In this document: positions 10,916 to 22,385 of the stretch, piece after piece
How the letters are laid out: each line of letters begins with the position of its first letter
How positions within the stretch are numbered: the stretch's first letter is position 1
From: Steinernema hermaphroditum
Taxonomy: Eukaryota > Nematoda > Chromadorea > Rhabditida > Steinernematidae
Reading direction: 5' to 3'
DNA length: 64,000 bases
Assembly: GCA_030435675.1 (NCBI GenBank)
Contig: JAUCMV010000006.1
Span: 412,728 to 476,727, forward strand
Position numbers and translations under genes: made by a program
The notes under the pieces: model-generated
Told to the model about the DNA's origin: nothing
Databases searched by the model: none
Seen by the model: only the letters and a program-made list of their open reading frames with translations

Positions 10916-11339
10916 ATGTACCGTCTCATCTGTGTGATCGCCGCCGCCTTCTTCGTGGCCGTGAACAGCCAGCAAGCCGGAGACTGTAACGCTCTGGGAA
11001 CGCTTTTTCAAATCGGCACCAACAACCGTTCCGTTTTGGTACGGACACTTCATCAGCCTCATTTAAAAAGAATCACTTTAGATCGACAGTCTTAGCGCAT
11101 GCCCCAGTGCCACCTTCCCTGCGACCCAATGCATCGTCTTCCGGCCCTACATCATCCGCATCGATCGTCAGGTTGTTCGCAACCCTAACCTTGCCGGCGT
11201 CAGGGAAAGAGTTCTTCGGTTCAATTATATGATCAACCAGTTCATCGGCCAAAATATTCAACGTCGAAATGCCATCATGCAGGTCCAGATGAACAACGGA
11301 TGGGGCTCTGTTCAGCAGATTGTCAACTGCATCTTGTAA
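10916..11339 (+). CDS. Small secreted four-cysteine protein, paralogue 1
   Basis: Two exons, 10916-11038 and 11082-11339, give 126 aa. A signal peptide is evident (MYRLICVIAAAFFVAVNSQQ). The mature part starts AGDCNALGTLFQI and carries four cysteines (in GDC, SACPS, TQCIV and VNCIL), enough for two disulphides. Near the end is a NNGWGSV motif shared with the paralogue at 13251. The basic segment RIDRQVVRNPN and a helix-like MINQFIGQNIQRR precede it. Four cysteines, small size and tandem duplication suggest an extracellular or excretory-secretory protein. I do not recognise the family. AATAAA lies at 11400. Confidence 0.82.
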
Positions 11340-11829
11340 AATGCCAGCATCATCGGATAGATTAAATGCCTGTTGTATTGAAATGACCGCACTTATCCAA
11401 ATAAACTGAAAAAAACCGATATTTTTTGATACGTTGAAGAAGCCAGAAAAATATCTTGTCCGTTCTCATACGAAAGTTAATAGGAAATGTACTTGACCTT
11501 ATGCGTCTTACCACGGCCACAAACTGTCTCGTCCTAACATTTTAGCAGATTATTTTTGAATGGAGTATAACAGGATCATTCTCGCTACCGTAATTATTGC
11601 TTTGCTTGTAATTATTGATTCTTCTTTTTCCCATCTTGCAATTAGAGGTGATGCTGTATGATTTTCTCGAGGGAAGCACTCACTAGACAGTGGCTGACAG
11701 TATTCACGTAGTGGGCTGCTTTTCGGCAAAAAAAAAGTCTACCGCGCCGATCAAATTTTCCCACTGGAGAAAATTTTTTGAAACCCTCATGTTAAAACAG
11801 ACAACAAACTAGAGGGTTTTACATAAAGT
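11340..11829. other. Intergenic, no gene recognised
   Basis: 3' UTR of the first secreted-protein gene, followed by AT-rich sequence with poly-A runs. No coding or structured feature is evident before the retroposon target site at 11830. Confidence 0.6.
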
Positions 11830-12477
11830 GTAACAAAACGTGGTCTTTCATTTGTGTTCCCAGTGATCGGTCGGGTCGTCCACTCGCTCTCTCTGAGGCT
11901 GCCTGGGGCCGACAGAGTTGAGTGAGCGGTCGTTCTCGGCCGTCATTGTTGGTTGCATAGTGATCGCCCCGGCTCCCAGAAGGCCTGGAACACCAGGGAG
12001 CCGTAGTTCCAACGTCTTGCCAAGAAGCCCGTCACTGCCGCCCGACTCCACCCGCGCCGCCAGAGAAGCCGAAGAAGCGTTACAACTCCGAAGTCTGTGC
12101 CGCCAGTTGCCTTGATGGTTCCCGGTTTGCCCGTTGTGCTCCACCGACGCGTTTCGCCCAGATGCCGTTCTTCGCCCGTGCTGCCCGCGGAAGCCGCCGA
12201 AGAAGCTTCTCAACTCCGACGTCCGCGCTGCCACCCGAGCTGAAGATGGGCTTGCTGTGTTCCACCGTCTCCGGGGTCAACTCTTCGCCTCTCTGATGCC
12301 TGCGCACACTGATGGGATCGTCGCCTTCTACTCTGATGATGTGCCCTGCGCCGAAGCCAGAAGACCGACGACTACGGAGTGACAATGTGGTTTTTGTGCA
12401 TATATATGACGTCTCGCAAGGCGTAAGCCTTAGATACGAGAAATAAACTCGTAAACTCGTAACTCGTAACAAAACGT
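11830..12477 (+). mobile_element. Retroposon copy with 12-bp target-site duplication
   Basis: GTAACAAAACGT occurs at 11830-11841 and again at 12466-12477, bracketing a 624-bp GC-rich insert (11842-12465). The insert ends AGAAATAAACTCG followed by CTCGTAA-type short repeats, a simple-repeat tail like those of LINE or SINE copies. Its last 145 bp match the independent insertion at 25041-25185. Its first part resembles the reverse complement of about 22200-22380 and 14030-14210 (shared pieces such as GAGCGGTC and GGAGCCGTAG). The coding-like frames inside are not an identifiable protein. It lies between the two secreted-protein paralogues. Confidence 0.85.
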
Positions 12478-13250
12478 AGGGAATTTTTATTCTTGGTGGT
12501 AGTCAGAAGTCCGCAGTGCTCACTTTTCGCCTTTTTGATATTCTGGAAGCGTCACATAGATCAACGTGAAAACATTTCACTGATAACGGCTGTGACGATG
12601 TTTACTTAGACTTTCAACCGTTCATATTCGGTTACCCGAACTAAAAATGAATGTCCACAGTTGGCAGTGAAAAGAAACATCGCTAAACATACATTGGTAC
12701 AGAACGTAGGCAGTTTTTCTTTTTCCGTGAGACATCTATTCAGAAGTCTGGAATGCCATTACGATGAGCATCTTAAGGTGAGATCGGTCGAAAAACGAAA
12801 AAGAAGCGAAAAATTAGAGAGACTGATCGGTCTCACACTCGGTTGCTCACAGAAATAACATTCTAGACTGTTTAGATAGCTTTTTTTTGTGGGCCACCCT
12901 GTATAATGCTCATGCATGGTTAGTGGCTCAGCTGATATGTATTTGATGGATACCAATATCTTCATTTCACAGAAATAAGCTTCCATTCTTTTTTTATCTT
13001 GTTTCAAGGACAAACAGTTCTTGGCAGATATTTCTTAAGGGCTTTCAAGAATCATTTTTATGGTATTGTTAGAGAAGGAACGATCGCAGCCTTGACAGTT
13101 TTCTCGTCATAATATAGCTGTAAAAGAATTAGTGGGTGACTCGTGATCGATTTTGGTCCCTGTCCGATAAAAGTCCATCGAAATTTTATACAACAACAAA
13201 CTGCTCTCGATATAAGCGACTGACCGCGGACAGTGAACAGATCCATTATC
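12478..13250. other. Intergenic spacer with possible mariner-end remnant
   Basis: No gene is supported. At 12888-12902 the sequence GGGCCACCCTGTATA resembles the outer end of Tc1/mariner-type terminal repeats, but no partner end was found. The proximal promoter of the second secreted-protein gene lies at the right end (GATATAAG near 13209). Confidence 0.4.
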
Positions 13251-13699
13251 ATGTGGCGTCTAACCTGTTTCTTCGCTGTTTCCCTGCTCTTCCTTAGTGC
13301 TGTAGAAGGGAAACCCCAAACTGTGGCTCCAGGTACTGGTGACTGTAGCAAAATTGGTGAGCTGTTCAAACTGAACAACGATCACTCCGTTTTGGTAAGA
13401 GTAATTTTTAAAATTCCCGTAAAGGCAGAGTCTTACAGGTGGACAGTCTCAACGCTGGATGCGAGAAGTTCGCTAATGACGAATGCAAGAACTTTAAGCC
13501 CTTCATCGAACGGATCGATAAGGAGATCGTTCGCAACTCCGCTGTGAAATATGACCAGATGAGAATCGACTTTTTTATTCGGATCATTGGAGAGTACATC
13601 AATAGAAACACCGCCCGCCGCGACGCCGTCGTCAATATTCAGCTAAACAATGGATGGGGAAGCGTGTGGCAGCTCGCTGATTGTCAGGTTGTCAACTAA
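13251..13699 (+). CDS. Small secreted four-cysteine protein, paralogue 2
   Basis: Two exons, 13251-13394 and 13439-13699, give 134 aa. The signal peptide is MWRLTCFFAVSLLFLSAVEG. After it come GDCSKIGELFKLNNDHSVL, DSLNAGCEKFANDECKNF, IERIDKEIVRN and IGEYINRNTARRDAV, then NNGWGSVWQLADCQ. The four cysteines, the intron position immediately after SVL (phase 0), the ID..VVRN/IVRN segment and NNGWGSV all match paralogue 1. This shows duplication of a two-exon gene followed by strong divergence. Function is unknown; it is likely secreted. AATAAA lies at 13717. Confidence 0.85.
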
Positions 13700-14029
13700 T
13701 GTGATGTGAAAATGGAATAAATCTTTGACAAAATGAATAAATTAAGCGGATGGATTTTGGAATTTTAAATGAAGAGCAACCCTGAATCAGAAAGAAATTT
13801 TATCAGTATGGCTAATAGCTGCAGATCATGATCGTTTGCTGACGAAGCAACCTTTCGGTTAGGTGCGGATAGCCAACAAGTTGTCGTGTATCATCCAGAA
13901 GGGCTTTCACTATTATGACTATATTTGCTTAGTACCTTTTCCGGTGTTGATCCCGAACCAGCCGGTTGCGATGTACTTCGCGGCACAAAACCGCCTAAAC
14001 TCCATAAATGACTATGGAACCTCTCCCGG

Positions 14030-14215
14030 AAGTTGCGTCTACGACGGTGATGTTGGCCCAGAGCATCTCGGCCTCGAGGATGGTATGCATGCTCGGGGAC
14101 GCACTGCTTGTTTTCGATGGTGGCGAAACTACGGCATCCCACTCTCCTAATTCCCTCCGACGCCGTTAAACTTACAGTTGCAATAGGGTTTGTCACCGGG
14201 TTAAGACAAGCCGTT
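14030..14215 (-). repeat. Degenerate copy of the dispersed GC-rich retroposon
   Basis: On the minus strand this stretch shows the order 'gacaaacccta..gcaactgt...gagggaatt...gccgtagt', which parallels about 22250-22340 (minus) and part of 11960-12020 (plus). It is diverged, and no flanking duplication was found. The flanks 13700-14029 and 14216-14580 hold no recognisable gene. Confidence 0.4.
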
Positions 14216-14699
14216 ATACATGCAACATCATAAGTATTTCTTAGCAGCACTGACCAATATAACGATTAAAAAAATTCTGTCTGTGTTGTTAACAGTGTTG
14301 TTGTAATCTTGCTGTCATCCATTCGAAAGCTATCGAAAATCGCAAGTTGCTGAAAAAAATTCCTTTATGAATGCAATAGACACACAGAGAAGCTTACCAC
14401 TACTTTCCCAAGGTCGGGAACTGCTTATTCATGAATTCAAACGACCGCACATAACTGCCCAAACGGGGTGTTCAATGACTTGTGGGGATTCGTTGAACCA
14501 GGGGTTCGCATCTGTTTCTACATTCATACATGTGTTCCGGCATGAAACTAGTTATATTTTTTGTATTCTCCAATATGTAAGTCGATAGTGAGATAGTGAC
14601 CCGTATCGTCGAAAAGAATTTAAATCAGTATCCTTCTAAAACAAGAATACCGCTGCGTACAACGACCCTCTTCACAATGCCAATTAATTCGATCGCTTC

Positions 14700-14993
14700 T
14701 TTCGCATTTTAATCGAAATGAGCCTCTAAATGACCGGGTACGCGAACCCCTATTTTCGGCTTTGGGAGTCGCGGGGCGAACGGGATCCCCGGCGACGTTT
14801 CAAACCGGGCGCGAATCCGCCTGCCCCTCCGCAAAAACTTGTCCGATTGTTCTCGAAAGTGCATAACAAGCCGATCGCATCATCGACGCACGAGGCCGCC
14901 TGAAGGCGCCCCGACGACGTCTCCATTTGCGTGTGAGGAGGAGACCTGTTTGTCGTTCATCCTTGCCGCGGATTGACTAACGCCGATATAAAG
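14700..14993 (+). promoter_or_regulatory. GC-rich upstream region with TATAAAG
   Basis: A sharply GC-rich block (about 14735-14970) in otherwise AT-rich DNA ends 37 nt before the receptor start codon. It carries TATAAAG at 14987-14993. A TTGTTTCAG acceptor ends at 15021, 8 nt before the ATG, so the transcript is probably trans-spliced and the region between TATA and acceptor is an outron. Confidence 0.45.
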
Positions 14994-15029
14994 GAATCGC
15001 AAGTTCGAATCCTTGTTTCAGGTAAAACA

Positions 15030-17739
15030 ATGATGCCGCGGCTTTTGCTTGCGTTTCTTCCGTTCATCGCCACACAGGAATTGGTCCTCTCGTCGTTGTT
15101 TCATAATTCCGGAATTTCTTTTGGAGTTGAACCGTGCAGCTACTTTGACAACATCACAGGTCAGTATACTATGGAGTAGTTGATCGCACTACTGAATTTA
15201 CTCTCGTGTTTTGGCTTTGATTTGAGTGCAGCACAAAACGTACCCTCTATTTTATGTTATTTGGACATCAGAACTTTGACAGTGTCTAAATATTATGGTA
15301 GTTAATCTGTAAATAAATGCGGTGCATAATTTTTTTAACTGCTCTATTTTCAACACGTAATACCTATCCAAAAGCTGTTCTAGTAGTAAGAGGACTTGCT
15401 CATAAATAAGGCGACTTATCCCGCATCTCTCTATTTCCTTGATGAATTAAAGAGATTCGGATGTTAATGGGATTATGAAAGCAAACCAGTTTCCCCAGCC
15501 GCACTCTCGGCTTGTGATACTTGATCGTCGGGATGATTGTCGGAAGACTTTGTTAATGTTCGCCTATGTGGGTGAGCAATCGGAAAACCGGTTAATGAAA
15601 CAGTCGCGTGCTTTGTGGCGAGGGAATCAGTGTACGTTTTAAAACTGGCCTTATTTAGGCTTACAGCTGATTCGGATCTTGAGTCAGCCTAGTACTACAA
15701 CCTTGGTGTTAATCTTTGAACTCGTTATTTTGATACCCTGTACTGAAAATGTTTGTATGCCAGATCTTTAAGCCAAAAATTTCTTGCTAAATACTCTTTT
15801 GTGATATTTCCTCTCATTTTCTTTTCTGCGAAGTTGTCGAGAGAGCATGTTTTGGCATGCTTAACTTTGAAGTGTAAAATGACAGTAAGTCACATCTCTC
15901 GTTGTTCCTGATTTGGCATGCTCCTTCAACTAGCTGGCTGTCATGCACAGTTGTGATCTAGCCAGTCGAAAAAATTGATCTCTACTTGTAAAATAGAATA
16001 ATCCGCATTCTTACGTTACCTTGTTCTTACAAAATTTGAATATACTTATGATCATACTATGCTTTCATAATAGACCTTTGTTTTCTTTCAGATATTCAGC
16101 AGCTCGAACAGCACCAATTCGCCTCATTTGAACAGTGTCTTTATTATTTCTTAGCTACTGAGACCCAAAAGAAGTATGCCAACGCTGCCGTTCCTCACGC
16201 TATCGCCTCCTTACCTCCAAGCTATGGCAAGCGGAACCGAAGTGTGAATGTGCGTGTCAGCCAGATCACACTTCAGCACAGCCACTTGGTAGTTATCCAC
16301 CTTTAGCGTGCTCAATAAATTATGCCTTTTCAGAACGAATTCTTGAAAGATCTCTCCATCCATGGCTACCTCCAGCTCGACTGGAATGACGAGCGCCTAT
16401 CTTGGGATAGTAACAGATGGAAGATTAACCAGCTTCAAATTCGTTCGGCTAGCCATGTTTGGCTTCCACTCATCACTGCTCAGAGTTTCGACGGTGCCCT
16501 AGCCAACGGGGATACTGTAGAAATTCGTCGAATTGAAACTACCAGACGTGGAAACGTGTCCGCTTTGGTGAACTTCTCACTGAAAACCTTTTGCGAAGAT
16601 TCGGACTTCAAAAATTTCCCGGACGACGTTTACAAGTGTTGCTTCCAGCTGGAACCTTTCAAGAATCAAGATATCATCCAGCTGCTTGCTGATGGCATGC
16701 CGGTGTTCACCGATCCCAAAAGCTTCAGAGACTATGGCTGGCTCATGTCGGGAACCATACCCACAGTATCTAGCGACCCTATTTCCCAGGTACTTAATAA
16801 CATGGTTCTCGATGGGAAAGCGCATTTTTAGCTGCAATTCTGTATCAACCTACAAAGATCGACCAACTCCGTCAGAATTGAACTCACACTCCCAACCTGG
16901 ACCTGTGCTATTCTCTTCTTGTTCACGCCCTTCTTAGGCCGTATTCAGATACAAATCAACGCAAAAATGTTCATTCTGTTCCTGCAGTTCTTGACCCTTC
17001 AACTATTTAGCAACCGCATTGCCCCTCATTTAGGATCGGCCTCAGCAACGCCTATTATTTGTAAGTTCACTTAAATGCTAAATGAATTTCACGATGAAAT
17101 GCTCTAACATCGCTCTGAGAGTGTGCCATTGACGTGGCCAAGAGGTGCATTGGTTATAACACGGGAACAAGTCCATCAACATTTTCATCGCCTTTTGAAT
17201 TTAGAAATTTCAGATGTCTAGAGTAGAATTTACTTGGGAAGTCCTTCCGGGCAAAACTCTTTTTATGCACATTAATGTTAATCATTGTGGGCTATCGCAA
17301 ATTTGGTAAACTGTAAAACATTTGGATGTTTTAAAGTTGAAAAGTTGAACTTCTCACGACTTATTTCAGTGAGGATACTCGAGTTTGCCATTGTCATGAA
17401 CACCGTCAGCATAATTACCAGCATTCTCGTTTGGATGTTCATGCGTCTTAAGCGCACTCTGCCTCCTTGGGGATGGCTCTCACAGTAAGCCCATCATCAT
17501 AGTTGAAGTCAGTATAAAAACCTTTTAGAGCAAGCCAAATCATCAACCGAGTGCTTTGCATTTTCAACACTGTCGATGAGCCGGATCACGACATCGAACT
17601 TGAGCGTCAGAATTCGGACAAAACCGGAGGTGCTGGAAGATACCAACAAGACTGGAACAGTGCCTTCATAGCTATACACGGCGCCCTTATGACTGCCTTT
17701 TCCGTTGTATTTATTATTGGTTATCTGATTATCCGTTAG
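15030..17739 (+). CDS. Divergent Cys-loop ligand-gated ion channel subunit
   Basis: Six exons: 15030-15159, 16092-16288, 16334-16789, 16832-17060, 17370-17484, 17529-17739. They total 1338 nt, or 445 aa. A signal peptide (MMPRLLLAFLPFIATQ) precedes an extracellular ligand-binding domain with WNDERLSWD and HVWLPL (the usual WxPD is degraded). The Cys-loop is unusual: C196 and C211 enclose 14 residues instead of the canonical 13, with NFPDD in place of FPFD and a second cysteine (C212) following. After it come four hydrophobic segments: TWTCAILFLFTPFLG, KMFILFLQFLTLQLF, ILEFAIVMNTVSIITSILVW and a C-terminal ALMTAFSVVFIIGYLIIR. Neither a GEK nor a PAR selectivity motif is seen before M2 (GRIQIQI instead). 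It belongs to the expanded nematode lgc group; ligand and ion selectivity cannot be read. AATAAA lies at 17814. Confidence 0.9.
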
Positions 17740-18086
17740 AGTGAATGTATAGACTGTCTTTGTCCTCTCAATCCAGTGGCATATGTATCTATACGTAAAT
17801 CTGTATAGTAAGTAATAAATATTTCTCCATACCACTTGCGTTAACGCTGGGTGAGTTGTGGAGGGACACAACACTCATCACTAGGACACAAGTAGGAGTC
17901 AAATATTTGTCACATTGTACAAACATTAAGGATTTCTTAGACATGTTCAGATTGCCGAGCGGTCTAACGCGCCAGATAAGGGCACTAGGGCACTGTTATC
18001 GTTGTAAGTGAATCTTTGTCTCGTCAGAACATTTTTATTCAGTATCTGAGATGTCATAGCAACCCGTAAAATACAAATTTTGGTAT

Positions 18087-21000
18087 CTATGGATTTTTTC
18101 CAGATGCTCCGATGTAGTAGAACCAGTAGAATATGTTGAAAGCGGTGAAGAGTAGTGGAAAGAGTTTCGCCGAGATCTAAGGTAAGACCTCAGAAGACAA
18201 GCTAAAGATTATGCACACCTCGTCTATTTTATCTCCATTCACACGATAAGGACGTGCTTCAGCGATGTTGTACATTTGGACGTTCGCTGAAGGCCGAGAA
18301 AGCCTCGAGTATGACGGGTCGCTAGGAAGAGGAGAGCGCGGTTTCATTCCAAGTTGTCCGAGGGATTGTGTTGTACCTGATGGACCTTCTTGCAGGGCTT
18401 CTAAAACAATCAGTGATGTCGGCATCCCTATCTACATGCCCCGGTTAAAGCCTTAAAGAGAAGACCAACAGCATATTGATAACTTTGTTGTTTTCGAGTC
18501 ATTATGATTAAATGGATGATTTTACCTTGTTCCCCATTGAACATCTGACTCGCACTGACTTGTAGCTTCATCTTGGCCAGCCATTGCTGTTCACTCATCG
18601 AACGCATCATCATCTGCTCCTTGGCTCGCTCTGTCCTCCGTCGTTTCGCGTCCAGTTTATCGGCGAAACCGACAACTGCCAGCTACAATAAAGTAGTTTC
18701 ATCATTTTCATTGAGCGAACTGTAGCTACCTCAACGAGTGAAAGAAATATGAAACCCACGCAGCCGAACATCCAGATGTCCAACGCCTTGATAGTGTTTT
18801 AAAACGGAAATACTGATTTACCACTACCTTGACATAGCTGACTTTAGGAAGATTTTTTACGATGTTACCAAACTGGAACGTCAAAGCCATTAAAGAGCTG
18901 ACGCCCAGAGTGATTCTGGCTGGGAGGGCTTTAGTGTCTATCCAAAAGGCGATCTGAAATATTGAATGTCATAGCCATCATAAGGACCGTCGGCGTACCC
19001 AAGAGATAAAGACGCTAAGATAAGTTGGCATATAGGCTGAAATTGTAATCGTGAGTACATTCACTTAACAGCAGATGTATTTCTGATAATCCGTGAACGG
19101 GAAAACCTCATAATATGTGATATTAATCATACCTTGTAGCACGTAATATCCATAGAGCCTTCTGAAAACAAATACCACTTCGAGCTGATCCCATAGACCG
19201 GCCGTATACAGCAATGTGGCGTTGTGATTTGAAATATCGACGAGTTCGAAATCTGGAAGTTTCTTGGCACTTGGGTCGGCTATGGTGACTGGATCCCAAT
19301 CACGCCATATGATCCGAACTTCAGCTGTGTTGTATGAGTAGCTCTACAAACGGAACAAATTGTTCCTCGAACTACGATCGTTTATGTATGTACCTCAAAA
19401 ACTATATTGCACCTTTGCGTGTCCATTGGGAAATAGGTGAGATCGAGCTGGCAAGGACCTTGTAGACTGACACGGTGGTTGACCCAAATTGTGCCTGAAT
19501 AGATGTAGATACACAAAAGTCAACCAAGGAGTACCGTTGCTCATAGCGAGAAGAAGGATGTTTTGCGTAGGTGATGAGTGGATTTCAACTTTTTTACTGT
19601 TCACGAAGCAAACCTAAAGTACAACATGTTACTAAGGTATAACGCGGTTTCGGGTTCTTGTCGATTGGATGATTGAGTGAGCTACGCTCCTCCTAATCAT
19701 CCTATTCCCGCAAGCCGAGTTATCAAAACCGTACTGAGTCGGTTAAATCTGACTATTGCTACTTAAATGTTTTAGCAAAACCGAAATTTCATTGCCCCCA
19801 TAGGCATAATTTGCTTGGTGTTGTATCGGTCCGGATAACCAAATTCTAATCTCCCTCATTTCGCATATATTCCACAGAACACACTTTATAACTCAAAAGT
19901 AAGATTTCGAACAAGCGAATTGTGGATGTAAGAGGTAATTAAGAATATATAGGCGACGTTCGACTAGTTACTGCAGACCACACAACTGACAACGAACCGT
20001 GATTCTACGAAATCTTGCGCCATTGATTCGAATTTGGCCTGGAAAATGTCGTACCTCATAACTTTTTTGGTTTTCAACCGAGTAAGAGATAATATAAAAT
20101 ACATGATTCTGGATGTTTCCAGAATTTTATTTTTCCGAAACCTCTGCGAATACCTATCAAAGTACGTTGTTTGTCCCAAGTGCACAGACTATATGAAGTG
20201 TGATACATTGAGAAATTAGTAGCATGATTGCTTCCAGTCTCATTTTGATCAAAATAAAATCTACACAAAAATGAAGTGAGGCTTGAATTGGATTCGAATT
20301 GGACTGGAAAATGTAATTCATAAATTTTCTCGATTTTCAACCGAGTAAGCGATAGTATAAAATGCATGATTCTGTTCATCACAATATTGATCACAATAAA
20401 ATTTTAATTTCCGAAAAACACTATTGTTGTTGTCGTTTTTTTTCACTATTCAGCATGCAAATAAAAGCCACATTAGCACAATAAATGTCACCAATACATC
20501 CGTTTTTATCCTGTAATTTCCCAGCGGGTTCTAAATGCCCCAGCATTCGATTGTTTACTCACGTTCGGAGTCCAAAGATTGGACAACTGATGAGCGGCCA
20601 GCGACAAATTGGTTAAGCAATAATTGCGGTCGCTGAAATCGAGCCGCGGATCGTGCCAAATTTGACTAAACCACACGTCCGCTTTGAAGCTGCTGGAGAA
20701 CTCGCTGATTTCGGTTATGCTCTGAACCGTCAGCTCCACAACGACGGAAGTAGACGTGTTTGCAGTCGGAAGATTGTTTTTGTCGTAGTGGTCGTCGGAG
20801 AAGAGTTCCTAAAGCATCAGAGTTCTTTTGGAACTTAGTCCCTTGAGTACATCCCGGAAATATGGGACGTAATGTACTAGCTCAGTGTTTAACATGATAT
20901 AGGCTTTGGATGCGGTCACTTAGTGTTGAAAATTACTACTTATCCTCGAAAATCCTCGAAAAAAAAAACACCTAACAACTAGTGTTTGTCTCGTGAACAA

Positions 21001-21676
21001 CCAATCTCGTGAACTGACTAGAAAATAGGATGGCCCACTTCAATGAAGTACTTGCGTCACGCGAAGCAGGAAGCGTACTGCAACTACTGCAAAGAGAGGT
21101 TTTCTCGCATACACAAAAGGATGTGGTTCGCTGGCAGAACGTCAGCGTCCGAGATGCACCATTTGTCAATAGTAAATCTTTTCATTATCATGTTCTACTA
21201 AGGTGAGCCATTCTGGATTGTATTGGATTATACGTTGTATTACATTGTACACCAAATTTACTAAATTGCATAATGAAATCTCCATTTTCTAAGAACGTGA
21301 AATTGGAAAGGCGACTTTTTAAATGCAACGATTCCTCTACGGTCCTAAGAAAGGATTATGAAAATTTAGAGGTTCGCTGTTCCCACAAGGAGGATTAGGG
21401 GCGAGAAATGACTGTAAGAGGATTACTACTTACGCCATGCGGTTCTTTTTCTTTTTTTTTGTGGACTAGCTCTTCGGATCAAGGTACGCCATTCCATACC
21501 TGTATCAAATTCTTTCTAAGGGTCTCATTGATTGGCGTACACGGCTCTGTCCTGGGCTGGATCGCCGGTCTCCGTGAATGACCGTCATAGTCAGCGATTC
21601 GAGCTAACCGATTCGCTTGAGTGGAGTTGATCTCTGGCAGCAGCAGCAGTAGTCTAGCGAGGTAGGAAATTATCAT
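18087..21676 (-). CDS. Anion-selective Cys-loop channel subunit (ACC/lgc-46-like)
   Basis: Eleven exons on the minus strand: 21676-21500, 20808-20563, 19613-19535, 19494-19394, 19343-19133, 19036-18999, 18953-18828, 18786-18730, 18682-18526, 18427-18219, 18176-18087. They total 1491 nt, or 496 aa. The signal peptide is [20 protein letters not shown]. The ligand-binding domain shows [24 protein letters not shown] and a canonical Cys-loop, [15 protein letters not shown] (C182-C196). ALPARITLG has PAR at 295-297, the signature before M2 of anion-permeable members. M2-M3 reads [20 protein letters not shown] then [21 protein letters not shown]4 is [17 protein letters not shown]. This combination best fits the nematode acetylcholine-gated chloride channel group, but other anion-channel groups are possible and the ligand is inferred. 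It converges tail-to-tail with the divergent receptor gene (stops 347 bp apart). Confidence 0.9.
20028..20405 (+). repeat. Two direct copies of a ~110-bp repeat in an intron
   Basis: Inside intron 2 of the anion-channel gene, about 20028-20150 and 20285-20405 share the order CTGGAAAATGT, TTTTCAACCGAGTAAG, GATA-TATAAAAT-CATGATTCTG, with mismatches. They are separated by about 135 bp. This is a local AT-rich tandem or MITE-like duplication. Confidence 0.65.
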
Positions 21677-21949
21677 CTTCTTAAATGTATGTATAGTTGA
21701 GAACAAAGGAAAGAAACGCATCATCGCAAAAACAGGAAGTCGCGACTAAACTCGATTATTACAAACCCATTCCCAATGAGGTTAGAGAAGCGGAAGTGGG
21801 CGGAAGCGAGTAGAAGAAAACATGGCCTTCTCGCACACAACGAACAGGTCGGCAGACGGATATGCGAGTGTGTGTCCATTTTACTTTACTTTATTTCCCG
21901 AATCAAAGGCTTTGCGCCTTGCAGGACACCGAAAAAATAGACAAACAGA

Positions 21950-22385
21950 GGATGTCTCATTGCTGCAGGCTTCATCCCTGGCGTAGCGGTGGTGTCGAAC
22001 GGCGCGGTCGTAGACGGCGCGCTTTACGGGGCATCTGGGAATCGGCGGAACTTCGGAAATGGCGACGGAACATCTTCTTCGCGGGCGTTTGCAGCTCAGC
22101 GGACGCTTCCGAGTCCGCATCTGCTTCGGAGAGAGGAGTCCGTGGTCCGAGAGTTGCGTCTTCGCTGGTGGTGGCGTCCTCAGAGCGTCGGCGACCTTCA
22201 GTACGACTTCTCACGCGGCCGGATTCCTAGCGCCGCACATCTTGTTTGTCAGTGGTGGTGGGACTACGGCTTCCGGGTGTTCCAATTCCCTCTGGAAGCC
22301 CGAATAGTCACAACTGCCACGGGGTTTGCCATCTGATCAACCAGACACTCAGAGAATGACCAGAAGGACTGACCGCTCGCCACCG
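21950..22385 (-). repeat. Diverged retroposon copy, minus orientation
   Basis: Read on the minus strand, the segment from 22380 inwards (GAGCGGTCAGTCCTTCTGG, then GGAACACCCGGAAGCCGTAG) parallels the 5' part of the 624-bp element at 11842-12465 (GAGCGGTCGTTCTCGG, then GGAACACCAGGGAGCCGTAG). A GC-rich, Arg/Ser-rich pseudo-coding part follows in both. The long open frames here in several frames on both strands reflect GC content rather than genes. A TSD was not identified. Confidence 0.5.

Noticed and set aside
21862..22336. Arg/Ser-rich open frames on both strands
   Set aside because: The segment matches the dispersed GC-rich retroposon. The frames are composition-driven.
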